The position numbers and the translations under genes were made by a program. A model generated the notes under the pieces. That model was not told where the DNA came from and made no database searches. It saw only the letters and a list, made by a program, of their open reading frames with translations. Shown one piece after another: positions 38,354 to 47,230 of a stretch of 64,000 nt of DNA. The stretch is from positions 4,915,501 through 4,979,500 of the forward strand of contig NZ_CP089518.1 in NCBI RefSeq assembly GCF_025917685.1, in the 5' to 3' direction. Source of the stretch: Bacillus cereus (lineage in GTDB: Bacteria; Bacillota; Bacilli; Bacillales; Bacillaceae_G). The stretch's first letter is position 1, and each line of letters begins with the position of its first letter.

Positions 38354-39651
38354 TGACACTCGTCATACTCCTTTTATTCCTGCTGTTCTGCGTACTCGTA
38401 TTTTGGATTAGCATCACATTTTCAATCAAATATGTACTTATTTTTACTGCCTTTCTATTCTCAGGCCTACTCGTTTACTACTCTCTCTTAACACTCGCGG
38501 GCTTAATTCATCGAAATAGTAAACGAAAAGATCGTACGCTAGAACATTATCCAAGTGTAGATATTTTAATACCTGCCCATAATGAAGGAGTTGTTATTAA
38601 AGATACATTAGAAGCAATGGCAAAGATTGAATACCCGGGTAAACTAAACGTTTATTTATTAAACGATAACTCTCAAGATGAAACACCTGAAATTGGCGAT
38701 GATTTCGACAAAGCTTATGCTCATATTCATCACATTCGTGTACCACCTGGCGAACCGAAAGGAAAATCACGTGTATTAAACTACGGTCTTAGCATTTCAG
38801 ATGGTGAATATTTCTGTGTTTACGATGCAGATAATCAACCTGAACCACATGCACTGCGAATGCTCGTAGAACATGCTGAAACCATCCAGGATGCCGTTGG
38901 TGCAGTTGGACACGTTCGTACAGTAAATGAAAAGAGAAATTGGCTTACACGAATGATTTCATTAGAATTTCAGATTTTCCAACTCCTGATGCAATCTGGA
39001 CGCTGGCTATTATTCCAAACAGGCTCACTGACCGGAACAAACATGCTTCTTCGTCGTTCCACATTAGAAGAACTTGGCGGCTATGATCCTTATGCAATTG
39101 CAGAGGATGCCGAATTAACATTGAGAATTACGCAAAAAGGCTATCTCTTACCAATCGTCCCGGAATCGATTACATGGGAACAAGAACCTGAACATTTAAA
39201 AATTCTTATTAAACAGCGTACACGTTGGCTTCAAGGAAACTTATATATTTTAGAAAAAATGTTTTCTTCGCTAAGCTTCTTTAAAGGAAAGCTACTCGTC
39301 CATTCCTTACAGCAAGTTTTAGTATATGTCGTATTTTGGCTATTCTTAATCATTTCAAACGTTTGGTTTGTAATTGGACTGCTCGGGATATTCCAAATTC
39401 AATACAGCATTCCATTACTATTTATGTGGTATGTCGCATATATTACATACGTTTCTCAATTATTTAGTGCCCAGAGCGTCGAACGAACCTTTACACCAAC
39501 CAACATTTTCATAAGCGTCATTATGTACTTTACGTACGCACAGCTCTTTACGTATTTGTTTATTCGCAGTCTCATTCTTTACTTACGTGCAAAGAGCAAG
39601 AAACAAGTAATTGGCTGGGATAAAACAGTACGATTTAAAAAGGAAAAATAA
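38350..39651 (+). CDS. Processive family 2 glycosyltransferase (YdaM-like)
   Basis: Membrane glycosyltransferase that polymerises and probably exports a beta-linked polysaccharide. 433 residues: two N-terminal helices (about 5-45), cytosolic GT-A domain with VDILIPAHNEG (start), YDADNQPEP (DxD-type metal site), TGTNMLLRR, AIAEDAELTLRI (catalytic ED) and QRTRWLQG (the Q-x-x-R-W motif of processive synthases, about 294-301), then about four C-terminal helices. It overlaps the degenerate GGDEF gene by 4 bases. No BcsB-, YdaL- or YdaN-like gene follows; a bcr1 repeat begins at its stop codon. Polymer identity unknown. Confidence 0.85.
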   Translation: MMTLVILLLFLLFCVLVFWISITFSIKYVLIFTAFLFSGLLVYYSLLTLAGLIHRNSKRKDRTLEHYPSVDILIPAHNEGVVIKDTLEAMAKIEYPGKLNVYLLNDNSQDETPEIGDDFDKAYAHIHHIRVPPGEPKGKSRVLNYGLSISDGEYFCVYDADNQPEPHALRMLVEHAETIQDAVGAVGHVRTVNEKRNWLTRMISLEFQIFQLLMQSGRWLLFQTGSLTGTNMLLRRSTLEELGGYDPYAIAEDAELTLRITQKGYLLPIVPESITWEQEPEHLKILIKQRTRWLQGNLYILEKMFSSLSFFKGKLLVHSLQQVLVYVVFWLFLIISNVWFVIGLLGIFQIQYSIPLLFMWYVAYITYVSQLFSAQSVERTFTPTNIFISVIMYFTYAQLFTYLFIRSLILYLRAKSKKQVIGWDKTVRFKKEK

Positions 39652-39729
39652 AGTGAAACTTTAATCAGTGGGGGTTATTCATTTCCCACTGATTATTAGC
39701 CCTCACCAATCGGGCTTTTACGAAATAAA
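39648..39729 (+). repeat. bcr1-family repeat, short copy 3 (82 bp)
   Basis: Starts ATAAAGTGAAACTTTAATCA, where TAA is the stop codon of the glycosyltransferase, and ends at ATAAA 39725-39729. It keeps the first hairpin (AATCAGTGGG / CCCACTGATT) and CACCAATCGGGCTTTTACG, then lacks the second half of the full element. Confidence 0.82.
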
Positions 39730-39730
39730 A

Positions 39731-39770
39731 AATAAGCACAGAGCGCCGTAAGCTCTGTGCTTATTTTTTA
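39731..39770. terminator. Rho-independent terminator
   Basis: AAGCACAGAGC/GCTCTGTGCTT (39734-39744 with 39752-39762) followed by ATTTTTT; it ends the glycosyltransferase operon after the bcr1 copy. Confidence 0.85.
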
Positions 39771-39871
39771 CCGTAATACTATATATCAGACAATACCCCT
39801 TAGCTGAAAGTAATTTCACGTCCATCCCCCAACGAACGATCGACCTTCATTTATATACGAAAAAGTGATTG

Positions 39872-40006
39872 CTATTTTTGTAGAACCAGTTGCTTTTCTT
39901 GCTGCTCTTTGCGCGTTTCAGTCTTAGGTTCCGTGCTTTCTTGGACATTGCGATGTGCCACACGTTTCAAACAAATATGCTTCCACTTTCTTTCGTAACG
40001 TTTCAT
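39872..40006 (-). CDS. Possible small basic protein, 44 residues
   Basis: Minus-strand frame of 44 codons beginning MKRYERKWKHICLKRVAHRN and ending QEKQLVLQK; strongly charged, no membrane segment, glutamine/glutamate-rich second half. AAGGGGGA lies about 11 bases before the ATG, slightly far. Not recognised. It occupies the otherwise gene-free stretch between the glycosyltransferase and the BCCT transporter. Bases 40007-40216 hold only AT-rich sequence. Could be a chance frame. Confidence 0.45.
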   Translation of the reverse strand: MKRYERKWKHICLKRVAHRNVQESTEPKTETRKEQQEKQLVLQK

Positions 40007-40216
40007 TATTCTAGATGTCCCCCTTGAATGCGATTTAAAACTATTTGAAATCGCTTACAGGAAATAATATAGCACATATACATAAAAGTGACAACACATT
40101 TCCGACATATTTTTGTCAAAAATATGAACATAATTTACACAATATCGAATATTGTCGAAACATATCGATTTTCCTTTTCGAACTGCTGATATCACCCTTT
40201 TCCTAATAGGTGCATT

Positions 40217-40248
40217 AAAAAGGAGCTGATATAAAATCAGCCCCTTTC
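40217..40248 (-). terminator. Terminator of the BCCT gene
   Basis: AAAAAGGAGCTGAT and ATCAGCCCCTTT (about 40217-40247) form a stem with one mismatch; an A-run on the plus strand gives the T-run for the minus transcript. Confidence 0.7.
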
Positions 40249-40257
40249 CTTCTATTA

Positions 40258-41772
40258 TTAATGTTTCTTTGTACGCCCTTCTTTTTGCAGTTCTTTAAAC
40301 AACGCTGCAATCATAAAGAAAATAACAAATACAAATGGGAATGCCGCAATAATCGACGCAGTTTGCAACGCCTCTAATCCACCAACATACAATAAGGTCG
40401 AAGCTATTACTGCTAAAACAATACCCCAAACCATTTTAATACGATTTGGTGGGTTTAAACTACCATGTGTCGTTAACATCCCTAGAACAAACGTAGCAGA
40501 ATCTGCCGATGTAATAAAGAATGTTGAAATAAGTAAAATAGCTAGGACAGATAAAGCTGGCCCCATGCCGCCCATTTGGTCTAACATAGCAAACAATCCT
40601 ACTTCTGTACCCATTTCTTTAATTTGGTCATATATATTCGCTCCATCGAACAATTCCATGTGAATACCCGTTCCTCCGAAAACAGAGAACCAAAGTGCAC
40701 CGATGATTGTTGGTACGAGTAACACACCGATGACAAACTCACGAATTGTACGTCCACGTGACACACGAGCAATGAACGTCCCTACGAATGGTGACCATGC
40801 AATCCACCATGCCCAGTAGAAAATTGTCCATGACTGAATCCATTGATTTCCACCTTCATTTAATGGACTTAAACGGAAACTCATACTTGGCAATTCTTGA
40901 ATGTATGAACCGATTGTTGAAGTGAAATAATTCATAATAAAGTTTGTCGGACCTGCAAATAATACAATTATCATAAGTGCAAACGCTAAAATAATATTCG
41001 CATTACTTAAATATTTAATTCCTTTATCGAGTCCCGTTTGTGCAGATAGCATATAAAGAACAGTTACAATTCCGATAATTACTAACTGTGTCGTTAATGT
41101 GTTCGGAATGGATGTTAAATAACTAACGCCACCCGCAATTTGCTTTGCACCGAGTCCTAATGATGTTGCCACACCAAATACTGTCGCAAATACAGCTAGC
41201 ACATCAAACATATGGGCAATACGGCCATGTTCACCGCCCCTAAATAGCGGACCCACTGTCGCACTAATTGTACTTGCCCTTCCTTTTCTAAACGTAAAGT
41301 ACGCAATACATAATGCTACAAGTGCATATAATCCCCACGGATGTAATCCCCAATGGAAAAATGAGAAACGAAGTGCAAGACGTGCACTCTCTTCAGTTGC
41401 ACCCTCTCCAAACGGAGGTGTGTATAAATGATTCAACGGTTCTGCAACGCCCCAGAAAACCAAACCAATTCCCATGCCGGCACTAAATAACATAGCAAAC
41501 CATGTCATATAACTATAATCAGGTTCATCGTCATCTTTACCTAAACGAATCGAACCGTACTTAGAAACAATTAAGAAAATAGCAATTCCTAAGAAAATAG
41601 AAACGGAAATAATATAGAACCAACCAAACTTACTAACTAGCGCAGCTTGAATTGCAGTCGTTACATTTCCTAAGCTACCTTTTCCAATAATAGATTCGGG
41701 AATAATCCCCCAAAGTGTAAATGCAATACATAATGTTAATGAGACAATAAATGTTTTCGTCAGTTTCCTCAT
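40258..41772 (-). CDS. BCCT-family betaine/carnitine/choline transporter
   Basis: Sodium- or proton-coupled importer of quaternary ammonium compounds, normally glycine betaine as osmoprotectant (OpuD/BetL type). 504 residues, twelve helices. Signatures: WFAMLFSAGMGIGLVFWGVA (about 90-110), HWGLHPWGLYALVALCIAYF, and FYWAWWIAWSPFVGTFIARV (about 310-330) holding the aromatic substrate box. The frame stays open to 41946, but ATG at 41772 has GAAGGGGGA upstream and starts at the first helix. Monocistronic. Choice between betaine, carnitine and choline is open. Confidence 0.9.
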   Translation of the reverse strand: MRKLTKTFIVSLTLCIAFTLWGIIPESIIGKGSLGNVTTAIQAALVSKFGWFYIISVSIFLGIAIFLIVSKYGSIRLGKDDDEPDYSYMTWFAMLFSAGMGIGLVFWGVAEPLNHLYTPPFGEGATEESARLALRFSFFHWGLHPWGLYALVALCIAYFTFRKGRASTISATVGPLFRGGEHGRIAHMFDVLAVFATVFGVATSLGLGAKQIAGGVSYLTSIPNTLTTQLVIIGIVTVLYMLSAQTGLDKGIKYLSNANIILAFALMIIVLFAGPTNFIMNYFTSTIGSYIQELPSMSFRLSPLNEGGNQWIQSWTIFYWAWWIAWSPFVGTFIARVSRGRTIREFVIGVLLVPTIIGALWFSVFGGTGIHMELFDGANIYDQIKEMGTEVGLFAMLDQMGGMGPALSVLAILLISTFFITSADSATFVLGMLTTHGSLNPPNRIKMVWGIVLAVIASTLLYVGGLEALQTASIIAAFPFVFVIFFMIAALFKELQKEGRTKKH

Positions 41773-42447
41773 CAAATCCCCCTTCGTATGTTTCATTTCT
41801 TGTAAATAACATAAATTCCGATATGTTAAATCGGATAGAAAACTATAGTTTTGCGGTGATTTTCTTTCGGCTCTCTCAAGTTTGCCTTCACCAATTAGAA
41901 TTCTTATGGACAGCCTTACCTTCCGTATAACCTTTTCACTCTGCAAGAGCTATAAGATAGGAATACTACTGTCAAATTGCGTGAGAAAAATGCGGATGGG
42001 GAGAGATTTTCCCCAAAAAGGATGTGTTACAGTTCTAAAAAAGGGCAGATTTATTCTTTACAACCCTTTCTTCTTGTAACAATTATGCGGTTTTTTGCTA
42101 GTATATAGCGCGTGTTTATAACTTCACAAACGAGATGTTTATGTTTATATAACTATATTACCCATAAAACGGTAAAATACTCAAGGAATGTAACTGTATA
42201 GTAATCATTACGTAACACCCTTGTAATATTTTTATTTACGCCGAAAAAAACATGTTGTATTAAATATTTTGAATATAACTAGAAACCTACTAATTATATG
42301 GAATGAAAAACGCTTTCCTCTAATTCTAGCTATATTACAAAGTGTTAACGACTTATTACGAATGGTTTGTAATTGTGTGTTTTCCCCAAATCCGAAAAAA
42401 TCTGTTGCTATAATGAGGACACGAAAACAAACGCAATGGAGGCTATC
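41773..42447. other. Long intergenic region between BCCT and SH3-3D genes
   Basis: 675 bases without a supported gene. It holds the BCCT upstream region, a small GGGGAGA/TTCCCC hairpin near 41998, two WalR-like sites at 42189-42227, and TATAAT at 42409-42414 (no good -35) shortly before the SH3-3D gene. Several short frames exist but none has a ribosome binding site. Confidence 0.5.
42189..42227 (+). promoter_or_regulatory. Two WalR-like hexamer pairs
   Basis: TGTAAC-N5-AGTAAT (42189-42205) and CGTAAC-N5-TGTAAT (42211-42227), each one base off the WalR consensus TGTWAH-N5-TGTWAH. They lie 220-260 bases upstream of an SH3-3D wall protein of the YocH class, a known WalRK-target type in B. subtilis. 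Confidence 0.35.
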
Positions 42448-43329
42448 ATGAAAAAATTAATTGGTATAGCAACAGCAGCAGTTTTTGGTCTTGGGATTTT
42501 CACTTCATCTGCCAATGCAGAAACTGTTGTAACAACAGACGTACTAAACGTACGAGAAAACCCTACTACTGAATCAAAAGTTGTCGGTAAATTACTAAAT
42601 GGTCATAAATTAGATGTTCAAAATACAGAAAACGGATGGTCACAAATCAAATTAGATGGTAAAGACGCATTCGTAAGTACAGAGTTTACAAAAAGCTCTT
42701 ACTATGTAACAGCTAACGTATTAAATGTACGTGCTGAAGCGAACACAAACTCAGAAATTCTTGGAACGCTTAAGAAAGACGATATGATCGAAACAACGAA
42801 CCAAGTACAAAATGAGTGGTTACAATTTGAATATAACGGGAAAACAGCTTACGTTCATGTTCCTTTCTTAACAGGTACAGCACCTGTTATTGAGAAACAA
42901 GAAACGCCTGCTCCTGCTAAAGCTGCAGCTGCAGCACCAGCTCAAGCTCAAGCACCTGCACCAGTAAAAACGGCTACTAAGCCTGCTGTGAAAGCTGCTG
43001 AAACTAGCGAACCATCTGGTGGTCGTGAGTTAACAGTTGTAGCTACAGCATATACAGCTCATCCGAGCGAAAACGGTGGCACATACGGCGGCCGTGTATT
43101 AACTGCAATGGGTCATGACCTAACAGCGAACCCAAACATGAAAATGATCGCTGTTGACCCGAAAGTAATCCCATTAGGATCTAAAGTATGGGTAGAGGGT
43201 TATGGAGAAGCTATCGCTGGTGATACTGGCGGTGCAATTAAAGGTAACCGTATCGACATTCTACTTGGATCAGATAGCGCTGCTCAAAAATGGGGACGCA
43301 AAACTGTTAAAGTGAAAATTTTAAAATAA
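42448..43329 (+). CDS. SH3-3D domain cell wall protein (YocH-like)
   Basis: Secreted wall-associated protein, probable muralytic enzyme or stationary-phase secretion factor. 293 residues: signal peptide ending ANA-ET (about 1-24), two SH3 domains (about 25-85 and 88-150), an Ala/Pro-rich linker (about 155-195), and a C-terminal 3D domain with VVATAYTAHPSENGG, DPKVIPLGSKVWVEGYG and AGDTGGAIKGNRIDILL, which supply the three conserved Asp. GGAGG lies just before the ATG at 42448; the open frame to 42373 has no such site. The 3D fold is shared with MltA-type lytic transglycosylases. Confidence 0.88.
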   Translation: MKKLIGIATAAVFGLGIFTSSANAETVVTTDVLNVRENPTTESKVVGKLLNGHKLDVQNTENGWSQIKLDGKDAFVSTEFTKSSYYVTANVLNVRAEANTNSEILGTLKKDDMIETTNQVQNEWLQFEYNGKTAYVHVPFLTGTAPVIEKQETPAPAKAAAAAPAQAQAPAPVKTATKPAVKAAETSEPSGGRELTVVATAYTAHPSENGGTYGGRVLTAMGHDLTANPNMKMIAVDPKVIPLGSKVWVEGYGEAIAGDTGGAIKGNRIDILLGSDSAAQKWGRKTVKVKILK

Positions 43330-43348
43330 CCAATGACTGCTAAATTAC

Positions 43349-43386
43349 AGCCGGTTCTCTTTATTGAGAGCTGGCTTTTATTTTTT
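43349..43386 (+). terminator. Rho-independent terminator
   Basis: AGCCGGTTCTC/GAGAGCTGGCT (43349-43359 with 43366-43376, two G-U pairs) followed by TTTATTTTTT. Confidence 0.8.
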
Positions 43387-43414
43387 ATATAATACATATA
43401 AGGAGGTTATGTTC

Positions 43415-43717
43415 ATGAATTTACAAGCAAAAGTAGACTGGGTCGGTACACCAAAACCGTACATATATAAAGATGAAACAACATATGACGCTACTTCTAT
43501 TGATTTTTCACTCACAAACGATGACAATCGCTATAAGTTGATTGTGCTCAAGTCTGAAAAGAATACACATTACAAAATTGTGCAATATGGAATCAAACCA
43601 GGCTCTCAAAAGCCGTTTCCTATCGACGTTCCATTCAAACAAAACATGTTACCAATTATAGAACAAATATTACAAGATCCATATGTACAAGCGATATTAA
43701 AAGAAGCTCGCTTCTAA
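43415..43717 (+). CDS. Hypothetical protein, 100 residues
   Basis: Cytoplasmic-looking protein starting MNLQAKVDWVGTPKPYIYKD and ending DPYVQAILKEARF, mixed beta/alpha pattern, no signal or membrane segment. I do not recognise the family. AGGAGG is 8 bases before ATG 43415; a second ATG at 43409 is too close to that site. A TATATAAT lies just upstream, after the terminator of the SH3-3D gene, so it probably has its own promoter. A stem (ATCACCTA/TAGGTGA, about 43730-43762) follows the stop. Confidence 0.7.
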   Translation: MNLQAKVDWVGTPKPYIYKDETTYDATSIDFSLTNDDNRYKLIVLKSEKNTHYKIVQYGIKPGSQKPFPIDVPFKQNMLPIIEQILQDPYVQAILKEARF

Positions 43718-43769
43718 TTGCTAAAAAGGATATCACCTAGTCGAAAAATCCGAATAGGTGACATGCTAC

Positions 43770-43808
43770 CTAAAAAAAGAGACTGTTCTAAATGAACAGC
43801 CTCTCTCA
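43770..43808 (-). terminator. Terminator of the zinc-ribbon gene
   Basis: GAGACTGTTC/GAACAGCCTC with one mismatch (about 43780-43803); a run of seven A on the plus strand gives the T-run of the minus transcript. Confidence 0.75.
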
Positions 43809-43810
43809 TA

Positions 43811-45190
43811 TTAACGAGTCGGACCAGATACTTCTTCTGATTTCAACGTATTATTTGCACCAAGAGAATGATACAATATCTTGCCATTCCCATTAACCGT
43901 TACAATATGGTCATTATTAAAGCTCTTAAATTTAATAGAGCCATCACCGTAACGAATATGGTACTCTTCATATGTCGTTACTTTATATTTCGTAGCACTT
44001 TGACGCTCTACATTACGAATTTCCATTGTTAATAAATCTTCTGTAATTCCTTTTTTGTGTAGATATTGCAAGTAATCACGGTCTTCCTTATACGATTTAC
44101 CGCTCTTATCATAATCATTTTCAATTAAGCTAAAATCATTTAATGCAATTGCACGCACGTTATTATAAATATGATTTTGTACAAAGTCACCAACTGCTGA
44201 GCTTGAAGCTTCTTTCGGGAACCTTAAATAATATGTGCTTTGGTCTCCAACTTTGATGCTTTCAGATTTAATGACACCAAAATCAGTGTTTTTCTCTAAA
44301 TGTACTTCTACCGTTTCATCTGTCGGTACAGGACCAAGTTTATAGCTACCGTAACTTAATTTCCCACGTTTCTTACCATTAACAAAAACATTTGCTTCGC
44401 TTTCATCGGAAGAAATGGTTACATAATTTCCTTCAAGTGACAAATTCACTTCCACTGTCCCATTCTTTTCATCTGCTAGATCTACTTCTTTTTCTGTCTC
44501 TAATTCAGCAAGTTCTGTCTTCGCCTTCGCCTTTACAACATAAGCACCTGGGAAGTATGGACCTAATTCTTTTGAGGTTTTATCACTAGAAAGCTCTGCT
44601 TCTTTTTTATCATTCACATATATTTCAGCATTCTTTGCAGTTGTGCTAACACTCATGTAATAAGATTTCATGCTGAACTTATACTTCGGATATAAGAACC
44701 ACTCTTTCCCATCTTCTATAATTTGCCCATCTTTAAAAGATGCATTATCACTTGCTAACTTTTGATTTACTGTTTCTTTTTGTAAATAAGACAGTAATGC
44801 TTTATTGTACGAAGGATTATCCTTTAAATAACGTATGTAAGCTTTAATATCTTCTGTCTTCACTTTTAAGCTTGGATCGTCTACTTTCAAAAACTCATCG
44901 ATTGCATTCACATCTTTCTTTTGGAATGCTTCGATCATTGCATTTACTTGCTTTTCCTTCGAAAACTTACTTGCACCGAATTTATATGTACCAAACAAAA
45001 TAGCAACAACAATGACAAAACCTATAAGTAAAAACATGTTTTTCTTACTTTTCACTTGCCTTTTTTCTCTCCGCATTTCTGAATGAGAAGAAGCTGTTTG
45101 ATCAGCAATTTCTTCTATTTTACTTCCACACTCAGGACAAAAGTTCAAATGGTCTGCAACCTGATTTTTACAAGTTCCACAAAACTTCAA
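43811..45190 (-). CDS. Zinc-ribbon membrane protein, TcaA/YvbJ type
   Basis: Single-pass membrane protein with an N-terminal cytosolic zinc ribbon and a large extracellular part. 459 residues: CGTC...CPEC (residues 4-20), a basic linker, one helix (about 51-70), then about 390 residues outside, with repeated beta domains including YVTISSDESEANVFVNGK. TcaA of staphylococci is linked to glycopeptide response and wall teichoic acid; a similar role is only an inference. The start is TTG at 45190 behind GGGGGAGAG. It lies 12 bases after a frameshifted gene, with which it probably formed an operon. Confidence 0.78.
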   Translation of the reverse strand: MKFCGTCKNQVADHLNFCPECGSKIEEIADQTASSHSEMRREKRQVKSKKNMFLLIGFVIVVAILFGTYKFGASKFSKEKQVNAMIEAFQKKDVNAIDEFLKVDDPSLKVKTEDIKAYIRYLKDNPSYNKALLSYLQKETVNQKLASDNASFKDGQIIEDGKEWFLYPKYKFSMKSYYMSVSTTAKNAEIYVNDKKEAELSSDKTSKELGPYFPGAYVVKAKAKTELAELETEKEVDLADEKNGTVEVNLSLEGNYVTISSDESEANVFVNGKKRGKLSYGSYKLGPVPTDETVEVHLEKNTDFGVIKSESIKVGDQSTYYLRFPKEASSSAVGDFVQNHIYNNVRAIALNDFSLIENDYDKSGKSYKEDRDYLQYLHKKGITEDLLTMEIRNVERQSATKYKVTTYEEYHIRYGDGSIKFKSFNNDHIVTVNGNGKILYHSLGANNTLKSEEVSGPTR

Positions 45191-45202
45191 TATGCTCTCC
45201 CC

Positions 45203-45452
45203 CTATTTCTTAGCTAATTTTATTCCAACGAACGCCGCTACATATGTCACAATAAAACTAAACAAAGTTAAATATATAAATGAATTTTGCATAGATAGCA
45301 CCGTACCACTTGCCTCGAATAAATTCATTACATTTCCAGATACATCAATATTGAGCAATTTCTTGTGCAATTTGCAGCTTCTGCTTTCCTTGTTCTATTC
45401 CCTCTTGTAACTTATTCATTCCACTACCTAATTTCGTCTGTAAATCTGACAA
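45203..45452 (-). pseudogene. Frameshifted small membrane protein gene
   Basis: Minus-strand frame from TTG 45452 (behind GGGAGAGAG, spacing 5) reads LSDLQTKLGSGMNKLQEG and stops early at a TGA after QEIAQY. One base later the frame resumes as NIDVSGNVMNLFEASG and runs through one membrane helix to the stop at 45203-45205 (ending GIKLAKK). Total length of 250 bases is one more than a multiple of three. The intact product would be about 83 residues with an amphipathic N-terminal half and a C-terminal helix. Real frameshift or sequencing error cannot be separated here. Confidence 0.65.
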
Positions 45453-45610
45453 GCTAACTCTCTCCCTATAAATATATAGTAATATACAAAATTAACTTCA
45501 TATATATTACCATGATTTTCTAATTGTGTAATTAGAATTTCATTTTTTCTGTTTTGAGCATTTTTTGTTTATAATGGTAAAGGAAAGAAATCTGTGTACG
45601 GAGGAATATT

Positions 45611-47230
45611 ATGCTGCAACACTCAATTACGAAAGATGAAATTATGATGATTGCGAATGAGTTCGTTCAAGGGCTTGATCCGCAGCAAGTTGCTGATCAG
45701 GAGCATGTCGCTACAGCTCGGCACCTATATCGTAGTGGTGTTGTCTATAACGTTGACTTTGATGGCTATACGCTATCAGGAACTGTAGATGCTGAAGGCA
45801 GCGTATATAGCGTTCACATCCCGATTCGTAATGTCGCTGAAAGCTATTGCGATTGCTTCGCGCCAACGCAATGTGAGCATATGCTTGCTGTGTTACTATC
45901 TGCAGCTTCAAGTTTTGGGCAGGTAGGAGACGTATTAACATTATTTAAAAATAATACGAAACCTTCCCTTCCTCCTATTCGAACTGCAAGACAAGTATTG
46001 CAATCATCAGCTTTTGAAGAAATGGATTATAAAAGTTGGCACACATACTTTGAAAATGAATTTGAATCATTTAAAAAGGAACAGGCTCGGCTCACTTATA
46101 AACAAATGTATTTTCTTATGAGTCTTTTTACAGACTTCTATACAAAATTAGAACGGAAAGCTCCGCGCGTCATTGCTATTCATGAATTATTTAAATTGCA
46201 CGCGGCACTTTATTGCTTTCAAAAATTATTAGAAGAAATTCAAGAATTTGAAGCAAACAAACTATATTCTTATCACCAACCAGTTAACGTCGTTCGTCTA
46301 TTCGTTGATAAAGTTGAATCTATCGTTAGGGACTTAAAAACAGAATCGATTCCGGCAGAATCTGAACCGATTTTACAAGAAACAGCTCGGCTCACGCATG
46401 AAGTATTCTTCTCTACCGATGCCTATACACAAGAGCGATTCTTCATTTATCGTCACATATGGGGTGAATTGTTAAGAACAGAAGAACAGCTACAGGAAGA
46501 AGCAAAACGGATCGATACTAAAATGAATCCACTTTCCAAAGCATTAGCCTCTTCTCATCTGCTCTTTTTAAATAATGAAGATTTATTGGCAATGGAATTA
46601 CTCGAAAAACAGCCTGCTTCTGTCGTAAGCCTTTATTTTTATTGGTTAGAAGAGTTATTAAGTGCAATGCAGTGGGATCGCGGGAAAAACTGGCTTTCCT
46701 TTACGTATAAACAAGTAAAGAAAACAATACTCGAACAAGAGAATACCGTCTTCATACAAGATATCGTTCGGTTATTTGTAATGATGTATGAAACGTATGC
46801 AACACACACAAATGAACAAGCGGGATTAGAAATGATTTTACAAGAACTCCTGCCGTATAGTTTCGCAAATTACGAACAATACGTACTAGCGAAGAAACAA
46901 TACCGTGCATGGGCAGAACTTCATCTCTTATATGGATTTGAGGCAATCGAACTTTTGAAAGAACCATTGAAAGATATTGAAAAAGAAGCGCCTGAAGCAG
47001 CACTTCCTCTTTATCACCTTGCCGCAACAGCAGCAATTGAAGAACGGAATCGCAAATCATATAGACGTGCCGTTCGTTACTTAAAGAAATTACGTATGCT
47101 TTATAAACGACTGAAACGAACTGATGAATGGGATGCCTTCATTATTCACATTGCTAATTTACATTCACGTCTGCGCGCACTACAAGAGGAATTACGGAAA
47201 GGAAAATTAATCGATGATCATACAAACTGA
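45611..47230 (+). CDS. ywqB: SWIM zinc finger protein (YwqB-like)
   Basis: 539-residue protein with a SWIM domain near the N-terminus (about 60-100): CDCFAPTQCEHMLAVLL gives the CxCx(n)CxH metal site. The rest (about 110-539) is alpha-helical and without recognised motif. SWIM proteins commonly pair with SNF2-type helicases; in B. subtilis ywqB neighbours ywqA. GTACGGAGG lies before the ATG. It overlaps the helicase gene by 17 bases, a sign of translational coupling and likely joint function on nucleic acids. Confidence 0.85.
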   Translation: MLQHSITKDEIMMIANEFVQGLDPQQVADQEHVATARHLYRSGVVYNVDFDGYTLSGTVDAEGSVYSVHIPIRNVAESYCDCFAPTQCEHMLAVLLSAASSFGQVGDVLTLFKNNTKPSLPPIRTARQVLQSSAFEEMDYKSWHTYFENEFESFKKEQARLTYKQMYFLMSLFTDFYTKLERKAPRVIAIHELFKLHAALYCFQKLLEEIQEFEANKLYSYHQPVNVVRLFVDKVESIVRDLKTESIPAESEPILQETARLTHEVFFSTDAYTQERFFIYRHIWGELLRTEEQLQEEAKRIDTKMNPLSKALASSHLLFLNNEDLLAMELLEKQPASVVSLYFYWLEELLSAMQWDRGKNWLSFTYKQVKKTILEQENTVFIQDIVRLFVMMYETYATHTNEQAGLEMILQELLPYSFANYEQYVLAKKQYRAWAELHLLYGFEAIELLKEPLKDIEKEAPEAALPLYHLAATAAIEERNRKSYRRAVRYLKKLRMLYKRLKRTDEWDAFIIHIANLHSRLRALQEELRKGKLIDDHTN

